In this document: one piece after another, positions 27,791 to 36,029 of the stretch
Layout: each line of letters opens with the position of its first letter
Position numbering within the stretch: position 1 is the stretch's first letter
Assembly: GCA_910595855.1 (NCBI GenBank)
Contig: CAJVCJ010000069.1
Coordinates: 1 to 60,131, forward strand
Source: Candidatus Thioglobus vulcanius
GTDB lineage: Bacteria; Pseudomonadota; Gammaproteobacteria; PS1; Pseudothioglobaceae
Direction of reading: 5' to 3'
DNA length: 60,131 nucleotides
Position numbers and translations under genes: made by a program
The notes under the pieces: model-generated
The model's database searches: none
What the model was told of the DNA's origin: nothing
Seen by the model: only the letters and a program-made list of their open reading frames with translations

Positions 27791-28388
27791 AGTTGGTATT
27801 GTTTGCGCCATGCGCGAAGAGGTTGATAAAATCATCGCTACTTACAAGCTAACTAAAATTGATAATCATCTAGGCTATAAAGTCTACCAAAACAATCACA
27901 TCACCCTGATTGAATCCAACATTGGCAAAGTCGCCAGCACATTGGCAGCAACCACGCTGATCAATAGATTTAATATTGATCGACTCATTAACATCGGCCT
28001 TGCAGGTGCGATTAATTCTATTCCTACAGGTAGTGCTCATTTTATTAGCTCAGTCACACAGCACGATACCTTTATCCCTTTTGATGATTATCAACAAGAT
28101 ATGTATCAGCGTATTGATTGCTATGTACCCAAACATGCCGATAAAGCCATGATTTTAACAACGGGCGATCAATTCATCACTAACGCCGTAAGTATTAATA
28201 ATGGTGCTGATATGGTCGATATGGAAGGCTTTGCGATTGCTTATGTGGCCAAGAGATATGATATGCCTATTACTTTAATTAAAGGCATTTCTGATGACGC
28301 TAATCACAACAGTGAAGCTGAATTATTTCAAAATTTAGAGATGTCTATGGATCAAACCATTACACTACTAAAAACCATTCTAGACTAA
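27783..28388 (+). CDS. mtnN: MTA/SAH nucleosidase
   Basis: Hydrolyses methylthioadenosine and S-adenosylhomocysteine to adenine and the thio-ribose. At 201 residues it is shorter than the E. coli enzyme (232). The N-terminal GIVCAMREEV, the GLAGAIN segment, MEG in VDMEGFAIA and the ISDDA catalytic-Asp motif are present. Overlap with apt couples adenine release to its salvage. Its stop overlaps the stop of dbpA on the other strand by four bases. Confidence 0.85.
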   Translation: MTKVGIVCAMREEVDKIIATYKLTKIDNHLGYKVYQNNHITLIESNIGKVASTLAATTLINRFNIDRLINIGLAGAINSIPTGSAHFISSVTQHDTFIPFDDYQQDMYQRIDCYVPKHADKAMILTTGDQFITNAVSINNGADMVDMEGFAIAYVAKRYDMPITLIKGISDDANHNSEAELFQNLEMSMDQTITLLKTILD

Positions 28389-29758
28389 GACAAAATCCTC
28401 ACCCTAAAGGTTTTTCCTTTGAGCTTATCATTTTGAATTTTCTTTAGTGCCACCTTAACTAAACTTGATTCTACTGCCACATATGACCAATTACTAGAAA
28501 CAGTAATTTTTCCGATTTTGTCGCCTGGAATGCCATCTTTGCCAGTAAGGCCACCAACGATATCACCTGGGCGTAGTTTCTGTTTTTTACCACCGTCAAT
28601 TTTCAGTGTCGTCATTGCAGGCTTTTTAATCGGCCTATCCAAAAGAGCATCGCTTGGTAGTTCATCAGTACTGATATCAATGTTTAACTCATCGAGCTTT
28701 CGAGTCTCTTTATCGCTATAGAAAGTTGCAGCAATACCGCTACGTCCTGCTCTGCCAGTACGGCCAATACGATGAACATGTACTTCAGGATCGTGGGCAA
28801 CATTGAAGTTTATTACCAAATCCAATGCATCGATATCCAAGCCTCTAGCAGCAACATCAGTTGCCACCAACACTGAAATACTTTTATTAGAAAAACGAAT
28901 TAGCGCTTGATCACGCTCTCGTTGATCCAAATCACCATGAATCGCCAATGCATAAAAACCATAGTAAATAAGCTCATCAGCAACATCTTGAGTGTCGCGC
29001 TTAGTATTACAAAAAACCAAGGCAGATTCAGGCTTGTGCTTCGCTAGCAACAAACGCAAAGCATTCATGCGCTCATCATCAGAATTGATTTGATAAAAGT
29101 GCTGTTTAATAGTGGATTCTTCGTGCGTTGAAGGTGCACTCACAGAAACCGGATCTTTCATCACACGTTGCGCAATATCTTCAATTTCTTGTGGATAAGT
29201 AGCACTAAATAGTAAAGTTTGTCGATTGCTAGGAATTTTTTCAATAATATCGTCAATCGCATCTTGAAAACCCATATCTAGCATGCGATCAGCCTCATCT
29301 AAAACCAGCATATCAACATGCTCAAGCTTCAGTGTACGCTTGCGTAAATGCTCTTCAATACGTCCAGGTGTACCAACTACAATATGTGCACCATGCTCTA
29401 AAGAACCAATTTGTGGTCCAAATGGTGCACCGCCACATAAGGTTAATACTTTAATATTATGAACAGCTCTAGCTAACTTACGAATTTCATTGGCCACTTG
29501 ATCAGCCAATTCACGTGTCGGGCATAAAACAATAGATTGCACCCTGAATGCTTTGACGTCCAATTTTTGCAACAGCCCCAAGCCAAAGGCGGCTGTTTTT
29601 CCTGAGCCGGTTTTTCCCTGGCCAATAACATCCTTGCCGGATAGAATCGGCGGCAAGCTTAATGCCTGAATAGGCGTCATTGACTCATAGCCCAAACTGG
29701 TTAAGTTTTTTAAAAGATCGACTCGCAATCCCAGACAAGAAAAATTAGTATCGCTCAC
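28385..29758 (-). CDS. dbpA: DEAD-box RNA helicase DbpA
   Basis: RNA helicase of about 457 residues that acts on the 23S rRNA peptidyltransferase region in E. coli. Motifs: GKTGSGKTAAFGLGLL, PTRELADQ, VLDEADRMLDMGF, SAT and HRIGRTGRAGRSG. The C-terminal DbpA RNA-binding domain is recognisable from KLRPGDIVGGLTG and IGKITV through to KGKTFRVRIL. I prefer the GTG at 29758 (MSDTNF) over the GTG nine bases upstream. It is the second DEAD-box helicase of the window, clearly different from deaD. Confidence 0.93.
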   Translation of the reverse strand: MSDTNFSCLGLRVDLLKNLTSLGYESMTPIQALSLPPILSGKDVIGQGKTGSGKTAAFGLGLLQKLDVKAFRVQSIVLCPTRELADQVANEIRKLARAVHNIKVLTLCGGAPFGPQIGSLEHGAHIVVGTPGRIEEHLRKRTLKLEHVDMLVLDEADRMLDMGFQDAIDDIIEKIPSNRQTLLFSATYPQEIEDIAQRVMKDPVSVSAPSTHEESTIKQHFYQINSDDERMNALRLLLAKHKPESALVFCNTKRDTQDVADELIYYGFYALAIHGDLDQRERDQALIRFSNKSISVLVATDVAARGLDIDALDLVINFNVAHDPEVHVHRIGRTGRAGRSGIAATFYSDKETRKLDELNIDISTDELPSDALLDRPIKKPAMTTLKIDGGKKQKLRPGDIVGGLTGKDGIPGDKIGKITVSSNWSYVAVESSLVKVALKKIQNDKLKGKTFRVRILS

Positions 29759-29795
29759 AATAATCACCCTAAATATAGATAGGGTAGATTTTACG

Positions 29796-29954
29796 CTAAT
29801 CTACAATATTAATATCAATGCCTTGATTTAGCAGTTCTGTTTGTCTTTCTCGAGAATAACCACTATAAATTTTATGCTGATGATAGGGCTCACCACTCAC
29901 ATAGTGAAAGGCAGTATTAAAGTACAAGATAAATAGCTTGACATTCTCACCCAA
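29796..29954 (-). CDS. Possible small ORF or gene remnant, unknown
   Basis: A frame of 52 codons with a TTG start at 29954 and TAG at 29796-29798. The predicted product is uncharged at the start, then holds HYVSGEPYHQHK, SGYSRERQTELLNQG and IDINIV, a composition that looks protein-like rather than random. No homologue comes to mind. It may be a small protein, or the end of a larger decayed gene, since a stop lies seven codons before the TTG. It follows dbpA's start region in the only long intergenic gap. Confidence 0.3.
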   Translation of the reverse strand: MGENVKLFILYFNTAFHYVSGEPYHQHKIYSGYSRERQTELLNQGIDINIVD

Positions 29955-29983
29955 AATGCAATAACACTATTCTATTTTATTAA

Positions 29984-30052
29984 GGCACATTTTTATAAAT
30001 ATTACGCCTATTAATGACAGGCATATAAGTTTATTTTTATAAAAAGTGTGCC
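29984..30052. repeat. Inverted repeat upstream of the 6S RNA gene
   Basis: GGCACATTTTTATAAA (29984-29999) is the reverse complement of 30036-30052 except for one extra base in the right arm. The 36-base centre contains a shorter pair GCCT/AGGC. The element fills the space just upstream of the 6S RNA gene. It could be an extragenic palindrome or a regulatory structure; no coding capacity is seen in it. Confidence 0.7.
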
Positions 30053-30081
30053 AATTTAATTGTAAGAGGTGATAATAATAT

Positions 30082-30261
30082 TTGTCTATTGTACTTTTGT
30101 TTGGCTACGTCCCCTGAGCCGATAAATAAACAACTAAGGATATGAGATAGATTGCTATTGTGCAAGCCCACCTCGAAGTGGGAAGCCTGCGGTACTCTTC
30201 GAATTTCCGCCTTGAGCCTTACTGGTTCAGGTTTTAAGCCAACACGGCACAATAGGCACTA
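30082..30261 (+). ncRNA. ssrS: 6S RNA
   Basis: Global regulator RNA that binds the housekeeping RNA polymerase by mimicking an open promoter. The invariant GTCCCCTGAGCCGATA block is intact at 30109-30124, and the 3' half shows the CCTTGAGCC and GGTTCAGG helix and AAGCC as in gamma 6S RNAs. The closing stem pairs 30084-30092 with 30249-30257 over nine base pairs including one U-G. It precedes fthC, the conserved ssrS-ygfA arrangement. Ends are estimated from the closing stem. Confidence 0.9.
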
Positions 30262-30284
30262 TATTCTTCGGCTATAATGCAAAT

Positions 30285-30836
30285 ATGAACGCACTACGCC
30301 AATCCCTTCGACAAAAAAGACGTAATATCAGCATCGTTGTTCGGGATAAACTTGCCATTAATTTACTCAGTAATATCAAAAAAATCGTAAATTTTAATAA
30401 AGATCAAAAAATCGCCCTTTACTTGCCAAATGATGGTGAAGTTGATCCGAAATACTTACAAAACTTCCTAAAAAAACAAGAAATAAATACTTATTTACCA
30501 ATATTAGTCGATAAAAGCCTTAAATTTGCAAAAGTTGGTGAAAATTTTAGAAATAATCAATATGGCATTCCAGAGCCAATTTCTACTGAAATTATCAGTG
30601 CAGAACAGCTTGATATTGTATTTATGCCATTAGTGGGTTTTGACAGCGATAAAAATCGCATTGGCATGGGTGGTGGCTATTACGATCGCACATTAGCCTT
30701 TAAAAAAGATCAAAAATCTAGCGAAAAACCTACATTAATTGGACTTGCATTTGATTGCCAGCACGTTGAGCAGCTTGAGACACAAGATTGGGATGTAACG
30801 CTTGATGCAATTATTACGCCATCGAGCATTTATTAA
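30285..30836 (+). CDS. fthC: 5-formyltetrahydrofolate cyclo-ligase
   Basis: Converts 5-formyl-THF to 5,10-methenyl-THF, 183 residues (ygfA in E. coli). The N-terminal basic LRQSLRQKRR, the ALYLPNDGEVDP segment and the glycine motif GMGGGYYDR for ATP binding are present. It follows 6S RNA as in many gammaproteobacteria, probably on the same transcript, although a TATAAT at 30273-30278 lies just six bases before its ATG. Confidence 0.94.
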   Translation: MNALRQSLRQKRRNISIVVRDKLAINLLSNIKKIVNFNKDQKIALYLPNDGEVDPKYLQNFLKKQEINTYLPILVDKSLKFAKVGENFRNNQYGIPEPISTEIISAEQLDIVFMPLVGFDSDKNRIGMGGGYYDRTLAFKKDQKSSEKPTLIGLAFDCQHVEQLETQDWDVTLDAIITPSSIY

Positions 30837-30841
30837 TTATT

Positions 30842-31993
30842 TTAAGAATTTCCTAGTGCGTGCTCTTGTAAGAATGATTTAAGCGCCGGAGTTTCGTTAA
30901 TGATGTTCATGCCAAAACCGCGCAACCATCTAAGTGGCTCATTGTTTTCTTTATAAATCCAATTTAGTCCAGTCATGGTTTTTGCCATTAGCTCATTGTC
31001 AAACCTTCTAGCTCTAGCATATTGTCGCAATACAGAATAATTAGCCAAAGACTTGTCACTTCTACATAATTGCGACGAAAGCTCAGCAACATCGGCAAAA
31101 CCAAGATTTACACCCTGGCCAGCAAGTGGATGGATATTATGCGCAGCGTCGCCAATTAATACCAAATTTTCCTTTACATATTCTTTAGAGCTGCGTTCGA
31201 TCAGTGGAAAAGCTTGAATACTGCTTAGTACTTCAAATTCACCAAATCGATATTCAACCCCCGCTGACAAGCGCTTTGCAAATTCTTGGTCGTCTAATGC
31301 TATTAATTCATCGGCTAGTGAATTTTGCGCCGACCAAACAATAGATGCATGAGTGTCGCTGAGTGGCAATAAAGCAATAATACTGTCTGACAAAAATCGC
31401 TGCCAAGTTGCATCTTTAAAACCATTTTGAGATTTTATATTACAAACAATAGCTTTTTGCTGATAGTTGTGCTCGCTAAATTCAATGGCTAATAACTCTC
31501 TAATGCGTGATCTTGCGCCATCTGATGCAATCAACAACTCACACTCTAGCTGCTCACCATTGTCCAATATTACCTGGTAGCCATTGTCAGTTTTTTTAAT
31601 ATTTTCAAGCTTTGCTTTAATAAAATCAACATTGGTTTTTTTAAGTGCGGCAAATAGTGCTGATTGAATGGCGTCATTCTCAATAATATGACCCAGATAA
31701 TCTAGGCTTTCATCTTTAGCGTGAAACTCTAACGCACCATGTGAATTTTGATCCCAAACATTGGTGTCAGTAAATGCATGCTTTCGTTGAATTAAACCCC
31801 AAGCGCCAATGTCTTTGAGTAGTTGTTCAGATTTTGGGGTAATGGCACTAACACGCGTATGAAATTCTTTCGTTAATATAGGATTAGGATTGTTCGGCTC
31901 AATAATAGCAATACTGTAATTAGCATTGGCCATGCTTAATGCAAACGCCTGACCCACCATACCGCCACCATTAATGACTATGTCGTACTTCAT
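30842..31993 (-). CDS. FAD monooxygenase of the UbiH/UbiF/COQ6 family
   Basis: Flavoprotein hydroxylase of 383 residues in the ubiquinone-ring hydroxylase family. The N-terminal GGGMVG nucleotide motif, the DG motif in LLIASDGARSRIR and the C-terminal GDAAHNIHPLAGQGVNLG are intact. The exact ring position (UbiH, UbiI, UbiF or UbiM) cannot be decided from this sequence alone. Its ATG shares one base with the pmbA stop (TAATG). It is the last gene of an eleven-gene minus-strand run. Confidence 0.9.
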   Translation of the reverse strand: MKYDIVINGGGMVGQAFALSMANANYSIAIIEPNNPNPILTKEFHTRVSAITPKSEQLLKDIGAWGLIQRKHAFTDTNVWDQNSHGALEFHAKDESLDYLGHIIENDAIQSALFAALKKTNVDFIKAKLENIKKTDNGYQVILDNGEQLECELLIASDGARSRIRELLAIEFSEHNYQQKAIVCNIKSQNGFKDATWQRFLSDSIIALLPLSDTHASIVWSAQNSLADELIALDDQEFAKRLSAGVEYRFGEFEVLSSIQAFPLIERSSKEYVKENLVLIGDAAHNIHPLAGQGVNLGFADVAELSSQLCRSDKSLANYSVLRQYARARRFDNELMAKTMTGLNWIYKENNEPLRWLRGFGMNIINETPALKSFLQEHALGNS

Positions 31994-33306
31994 TACACTT
32001 CGCCAGCAATGGTCATTTGATTGATCATGATAGAGCCTACTTTGATATTATTACGATGATCGACATCTGTACCAATCTGCTCAATGCCTAACAACATATC
32101 TTTTAAATTTCCTGCGATGGTAATACCAGAAACCGGATATTGTATCTCGCCATTTTCTACCCAAAATCCAAGCGCTCCACGAGAATAATCACCCGTTGTT
32201 GTATTAACACCTTGGCCCATAAGCTCTGTTACTAGCACACCTTTATCCATGGTTTTAATCATGTCGCCTAAATCACCTTTAAACTGATGCTCAATAATTA
32301 GATTATTGACACCGCCTGAATTGGCCGTGGTTTGCAAGCCTAGTTGATTGGCCGAATATTGGCTTAATACGTAGCTTTTCACCTGGCCAGATTCAACAAA
32401 ATATTGCCTTCTTTTTAAAACACCATCTCTATCAAACGCTTTGGCGCCAATGGTTTTTAAAGCAAAAGGATTTTCAAGTACGCTGATGGTTTCTGGCAAT
32501 ACAATTTGATCAATACTATTTAATAAAAATGTTGATTTTTTATATTGTCTAGCACCTGCTAAAGCGCCAATTAATTGTGAAAATAGCCCGCCAGATAAAC
32601 GTGGTGAAAAAATCACCGGGCATTTACGTGAAGACAACGAACGAGCGCCTAATTTATCAGCTGCTAACTTGGCCACTTTTTTTCCAACCAGTTCTGGCGC
32701 TTCTAAATCTTGTGCATCTAGTGCTGCTGTATATTCGTAGCCTGTTTGCATATCTTTATTTTTCTTGGCAATCACACTACAACTAAGCGAATGTTTGGCG
32801 CCTTTTTGCACGCTCATCATACCGTTTGAATTAGCATATAAGCCTTCACCCTGAAAGCTTGATACTTCAGCGCCATCAGAATTGCCAATATCATCTTGAT
32901 CTAGTGCGGCAGCCTCACATTTCGTTGCTAACTCAATACTATGGCTAGGGTCAAGCTCCCAAGGATGATACATGTCTAAATCTGGCACTTCAAAAGCCAT
33001 TAGCTCTTTTGGTGCTAAACCATTAAATGGATCATCTTGCGTGTATTTAGCAATCAAACAAGCTGATTCGATGGTTTTAAGAATGCCATTATCACTTAGA
33101 TCCACACTCGAGGCATGACCCTTTGAGTTACCCATATAAACATTAATATCAAAGCTTTTGTCTAAGTGATACTCAAGAGTTTCAACCTTGCCTAATCGAA
33201 CTGCTGTCGATACGCCGGAGCTTGAGCTAATAGAAATCTCATAATCAGTAATATCGTGTGTTTTTAATAAATCAATGGCTAGTTGTGCGGTATTTTCTAA
33301 TGACAT
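31993..33306 (-). CDS. pmbA: Metallopeptidase-related protein PmbA/TldE
   Basis: A 437-residue member of the TldD/PmbA family; with TldD it forms a heterodimeric peptidase that trims modified peptides and helps degrade antitoxin in E. coli. PmbA itself lacks the HExxxH metal site, and none is seen here. Recognisable parts include NSDGAEVSSFQG and the C-terminal TGDYSRGALGFWVENGEI and GNLKDML stretches. tldD is not adjacent. It begins four bases after the TauE/SafE-type gene. Confidence 0.92.
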   Translation of the reverse strand: MSLENTAQLAIDLLKTHDITDYEISISSSSGVSTAVRLGKVETLEYHLDKSFDINVYMGNSKGHASSVDLSDNGILKTIESACLIAKYTQDDPFNGLAPKELMAFEVPDLDMYHPWELDPSHSIELATKCEAAALDQDDIGNSDGAEVSSFQGEGLYANSNGMMSVQKGAKHSLSCSVIAKKNKDMQTGYEYTAALDAQDLEAPELVGKKVAKLAADKLGARSLSSRKCPVIFSPRLSGGLFSQLIGALAGARQYKKSTFLLNSIDQIVLPETISVLENPFALKTIGAKAFDRDGVLKRRQYFVESGQVKSYVLSQYSANQLGLQTTANSGGVNNLIIEHQFKGDLGDMIKTMDKGVLVTELMGQGVNTTTGDYSRGALGFWVENGEIQYPVSGITIAGNLKDMLLGIEQIGTDVDHRNNIKVGSIMINQMTIAGEV

Positions 33307-33310
33307 ATGC

Positions 33311-34108
33311 TTAAGTTAAGTAATCAAAATCAGTTGGTGTTGGGAATTTTTTTTCATTGTTAGGCGTGAGCATTGGCACATTCATTGGTGTGTTAATCAT
33401 TTGCATATTAGCATGACTCACATCTTTAATCAATGTGCTAATTGGCATCCATAATGCCACAATACCTAAGCCAATAATCATTAAGCCCGATGCTTTTCTA
33501 ACCATGGGTTTTTGCACAAACCGTGTTAGCTGTGTGGATAAACTCGCCATCAGCAACAAGCTTGGCAATGTGCCCAAGCCAAATGCCAACATAATCATAG
33601 CGCCTTGCGTAGCAGAGCCAGAAATAATTGAAAAACTAAGTGCGCCATAAACCAAACCACATGGGATGCCACCCCATAACAATCCTGTAAAAAAAGCGCT
33701 TTTTAAACTTCTAATTGGTAAAAATCGCTTTGTTAAGGGTTGTAATATTGCCCAAAACTTTGCGCCAATTTTTTCTAAAATTTGAATGCCTGAAGACCAG
33801 CCAGCAATATACAAGCCCACCATGATCATCAATACACCTGAAAATATTCTAAGACTCTTGTCAATCACATCCATTTGTAATGATTGAGTTAACAATGCAC
33901 CAAGTAGGCCAAATATGGCACCCATTAAGACGTAACTAAGAACCCTACCCAGATTGTAATTAAGATGAAATAATGCTACTTTTTTAGGATTGGCTTTAAC
34001 CTCTGGATCAAGGCTAGCAGTTAACATGGCAACCACACCACCACACATTCCCAAACAATGCACACCACCCAGAAAACCCATTAGAAAAACACTAATGAGA
34101 ATATCCAT
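33311..34108 (-). CDS. TauE/SafE-type (UreH_2) membrane transporter, metal-related
   Basis: Inner-membrane protein of 265 residues with about six helices. The N-terminal GGVHCLGMCGG and the mid-protein GGIPCGLVYGAL place it in the DsbD-like UreH_2 family, often annotated as sulfite exporter TauE/SafE and found with copper or cytochrome-oxidase genes elsewhere. The C-terminus, after the last helix, is Met- and Pro-rich (MQM, TPM, VPM). Substrate is uncertain: copper handling is an inference from the Cys and Met residues. Its ATG shares one base with the corC stop. Confidence 0.75.
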   Translation of the reverse strand: MDILISVFLMGFLGGVHCLGMCGGVVAMLTASLDPEVKANPKKVALFHLNYNLGRVLSYVLMGAIFGLLGALLTQSLQMDVIDKSLRIFSGVLMIMVGLYIAGWSSGIQILEKIGAKFWAILQPLTKRFLPIRSLKSAFFTGLLWGGIPCGLVYGALSFSIISGSATQGAMIMLAFGLGTLPSLLLMASLSTQLTRFVQKPMVRKASGLMIIGLGIVALWMPISTLIKDVSHANMQMINTPMNVPMLTPNNEKKFPTPTDFDYLT

Positions 34109-34956
34109 TAAACCTTACCTTTCTCTATATCACGCACCACTTCAAGAAGGTGAATGCGACGAGAATCTGTTTTTAATATTTTAAAATTAAATCCTTGTAA
34201 TGTGATTTCATCCATTTGCTCTGGCAATCTAGTAAAGCCGCCAATAACAAAACCAGCCACCGTATCAACATTGTCAATCACTAGTGTTGTGTTAAAGAAT
34301 TCATCAAATTCTTCAATAGGCGTATTGGCTTTAAGCAAATAACGGCCATCGCCAAAATCAATAATGTTGTCTTCTTCTAGGTCATGTTCATCTTCGATCT
34401 CGCCCACAATTTGCTCTAAAACATCTTCTAACGTGATCAAGCCAGCAATCTCACCGTACTCATCCATAACGATTGCCATGTGTGATTTATTTTGCTGAAA
34501 ATCTCTAAGTAGCGCACCAAGTGTTTTACTTTCTGGCACCAATATCGCACTACGCACATACTCTTTGTAATTAAAGTCACTACGCTTATCGCCCGCCAAA
34601 TAGCTTAACAAGTCTTTAGCAAGAATAACGCCTTGAATTTTATGGCGTTTTAAATCAATAATAGGAAAGCGAGAGTGTGCTGAATTAATCATGATATCGA
34701 GCAATTCTTTAGCATTTGCATTATGCTTAATAGTGATCATTTTTGACTTTGGCACCATGACATCGCGCACTTCCATATTTTCAAGCTGCAATGTGCCCTC
34801 GATAATACTACGACTATGGGAATCAATAATATGGTTTTCTTCAGATTCTTTTAACGCTTCTAAAAGCGCATCAATAGAATTTAATGGCGTATGAAAAAAC
34901 TGTTTGAACAGTTTTGCTAAGAATGACTGTGTCGAGGGAGGCTGATCTTCGTTCAT
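34108..34956 (-). CDS. corC: CBS-domain protein CorC/HlyC family
   Basis: Cytoplasmic protein of 282 residues: a short N-terminal part, two CBS domains (about 60-190, beginning at MEVRDVMVPKSKM, with MDEYGEIAGLITLEDVLEQIVGEI) and a C-terminal CorC_HlyC domain (from about 205). In enterics CorC is linked to Mg/Co efflux, with ybeZ-ybeY before it and lnt after it; neither neighbour is present here. The 38-base gap to rnfH is one of the few spacers in this run. Confidence 0.88.
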   Translation of the reverse strand: MNEDQPPSTQSFLAKLFKQFFHTPLNSIDALLEALKESEENHIIDSHSRSIIEGTLQLENMEVRDVMVPKSKMITIKHNANAKELLDIMINSAHSRFPIIDLKRHKIQGVILAKDLLSYLAGDKRSDFNYKEYVRSAILVPESKTLGALLRDFQQNKSHMAIVMDEYGEIAGLITLEDVLEQIVGEIEDEHDLEEDNIIDFGDGRYLLKANTPIEEFDEFFNTTLVIDNVDTVAGFVIGGFTRLPEQMDEITLQGFNFKILKTDSRRIHLLEVVRDIEKGKV

Positions 34957-34994
34957 GTAATATTTTTTAATCTAAAGCGATATTTTACCAAAAA

Positions 34995-35291
34995 TTAGGA
35001 TTTTTTACCACTGCGCATTTTTTTACCTTGGGCAGCGCGTTCTTTACGCACCTGTTTAGGATCGGCTATGAGCGGGCGATATATTTCTACCCTATCTTTA
35101 TCGCGTAAAACTACATCAAGTTTGGCTATTTTTCCAAAAATTCCAGTCTTATCTTTGCTTAAATCAATTTGTGGATAAAGCACCAATATACCTGAATCTT
35201 CGATGGCTTGCTTTAGACTAATACCTTCCGACACTTCTATATTCAACAAGGTTTGCTCATTTTCTAATGCGTAAGCAACTTCAATATTCAT
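34995..35291 (-). CDS. rnfH: RnfH family ubiquitin-like protein
   Basis: A 98-residue beta-grasp protein of the RnfH (UPF0125) family, recognisable from NIEVAYAL at the start and the DRVEIYRPLIADPK(Q/K)VRKERA pattern with a lysine-rich end. Despite the name, no rnf complex gene lies in the window; in many gammaproteobacteria rnfH sits by ratA instead. Function is unclear. Its start shares one base with the hisA stop (TAATG). Confidence 0.9.
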   Translation of the reverse strand: MNIEVAYALENEQTLLNIEVSEGISLKQAIEDSGILVLYPQIDLSKDKTGIFGKIAKLDVVLRDKDRVEIYRPLIADPKQVRKERAAQGKKMRSGKKS

Positions 35292-36025
35292 TAGCCTTGC
35301 TGATCGCAGAGTTGTTGCGCCTTAGCAAAATCAAGCGTACCTTCATAAATTGCTCGACCAGTAATTGCGCCACCAATACCGTGATGCGATGCACTTAATA
35401 AATTAGTAATATCGTCCATATTAGTAATACCACCTGAGGCAATAATATCAATTGAAGTTTGTTTGGCTAGGTCTGCAGTGGCTTCGACATTAACACCTTG
35501 CATCATGCCGTCACGAGCAATATCAGTATAAACAATTGAGCTAACACCATCTTGTTCGAATTTTTTAGCCAGATCAACCACATGTAAATCGGTTTGCTTT
35601 GCCCAACCTTCAGTAGCCACCAAGCCATTATTAGCATCTAGCCCAACAATGATTTTTCCTGGAAATTCTCGACATAACTCAGAAACAAATTCAGGATGAG
35701 TTACCGCCATTGTGCCGATAATTAAATAACTAATACCTGCTTCAATATAAGTATTGGCAATTTTCATATTTCGAATGCCGCCGCCGATTTGTACAGGCAA
35801 ATCTGGGAAGGCTTTGGTTATCTCGGTAACGCTGGTAGCATTCACTGGCTTACCTTCAAAGGCACCGTTAAGATCCACCAAATGCAGACGCTTAGCACCT
35901 TGTTCAACCCACTGAGCCGCCATATCAACCGGATTATCTGAAAATACTGTTGTGTCATCCATCAAGCCTTGTCTAAGGCGAACACACTGGCCATCTTTTA
36001 AATCAATTGCAGGAATTATTACCAT
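35291..36025 (-). CDS. hisA: ProFAR isomerase
   Basis: TIM-barrel isomerase of histidine synthesis, 244 residues. Start set at the ATG at 36025 ([12 protein letters not shown]), the usual family N-terminus; another ATG twelve bases upstream overlaps comM. Phosphate-binding and catalytic stretches [16 protein letters not shown] and IIASGG are present. The his genes of this window are split between two locations: hisA here and hisBCH near 7-11 kb. Confidence 0.95.
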   Translation of the reverse strand: MVIIPAIDLKDGQCVRLRQGLMDDTTVFSDNPVDMAAQWVEQGAKRLHLVDLNGAFEGKPVNATSVTEITKAFPDLPVQIGGGIRNMKIANTYIEAGISYLIIGTMAVTHPEFVSELCREFPGKIIVGLDANNGLVATEGWAKQTDLHVVDLAKKFEQDGVSSIVYTDIARDGMMQGVNVEATADLAKQTSIDIIASGGITNMDDITNLLSASHHGIGGAITGRAIYEGTLDFAKAQQLCDQQG

Positions 36026-36029
36026 TTTT

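Noticed and set aside
30037..30252. A 71-codon minus-strand open frame over the 6S RNA gene
   Set aside because: It lies entirely within the region recognised as 6S RNA and its inverted repeat; the translation has no family resemblance, and the RNA signals on the other strand explain the conservation.
30842..31993. Assigning the flavin hydroxylase specifically to ubiH
   Set aside because: Motifs fit the whole UbiH/UbiI/UbiF/UbiM group; position on the quinone ring cannot be told from the sequence alone.
34995..35291. Inferring an Rnf electron-transport complex from rnfH
   Set aside because: No rnfABCDGE gene is in the window, and RnfH proteins are commonly found apart from that complex.
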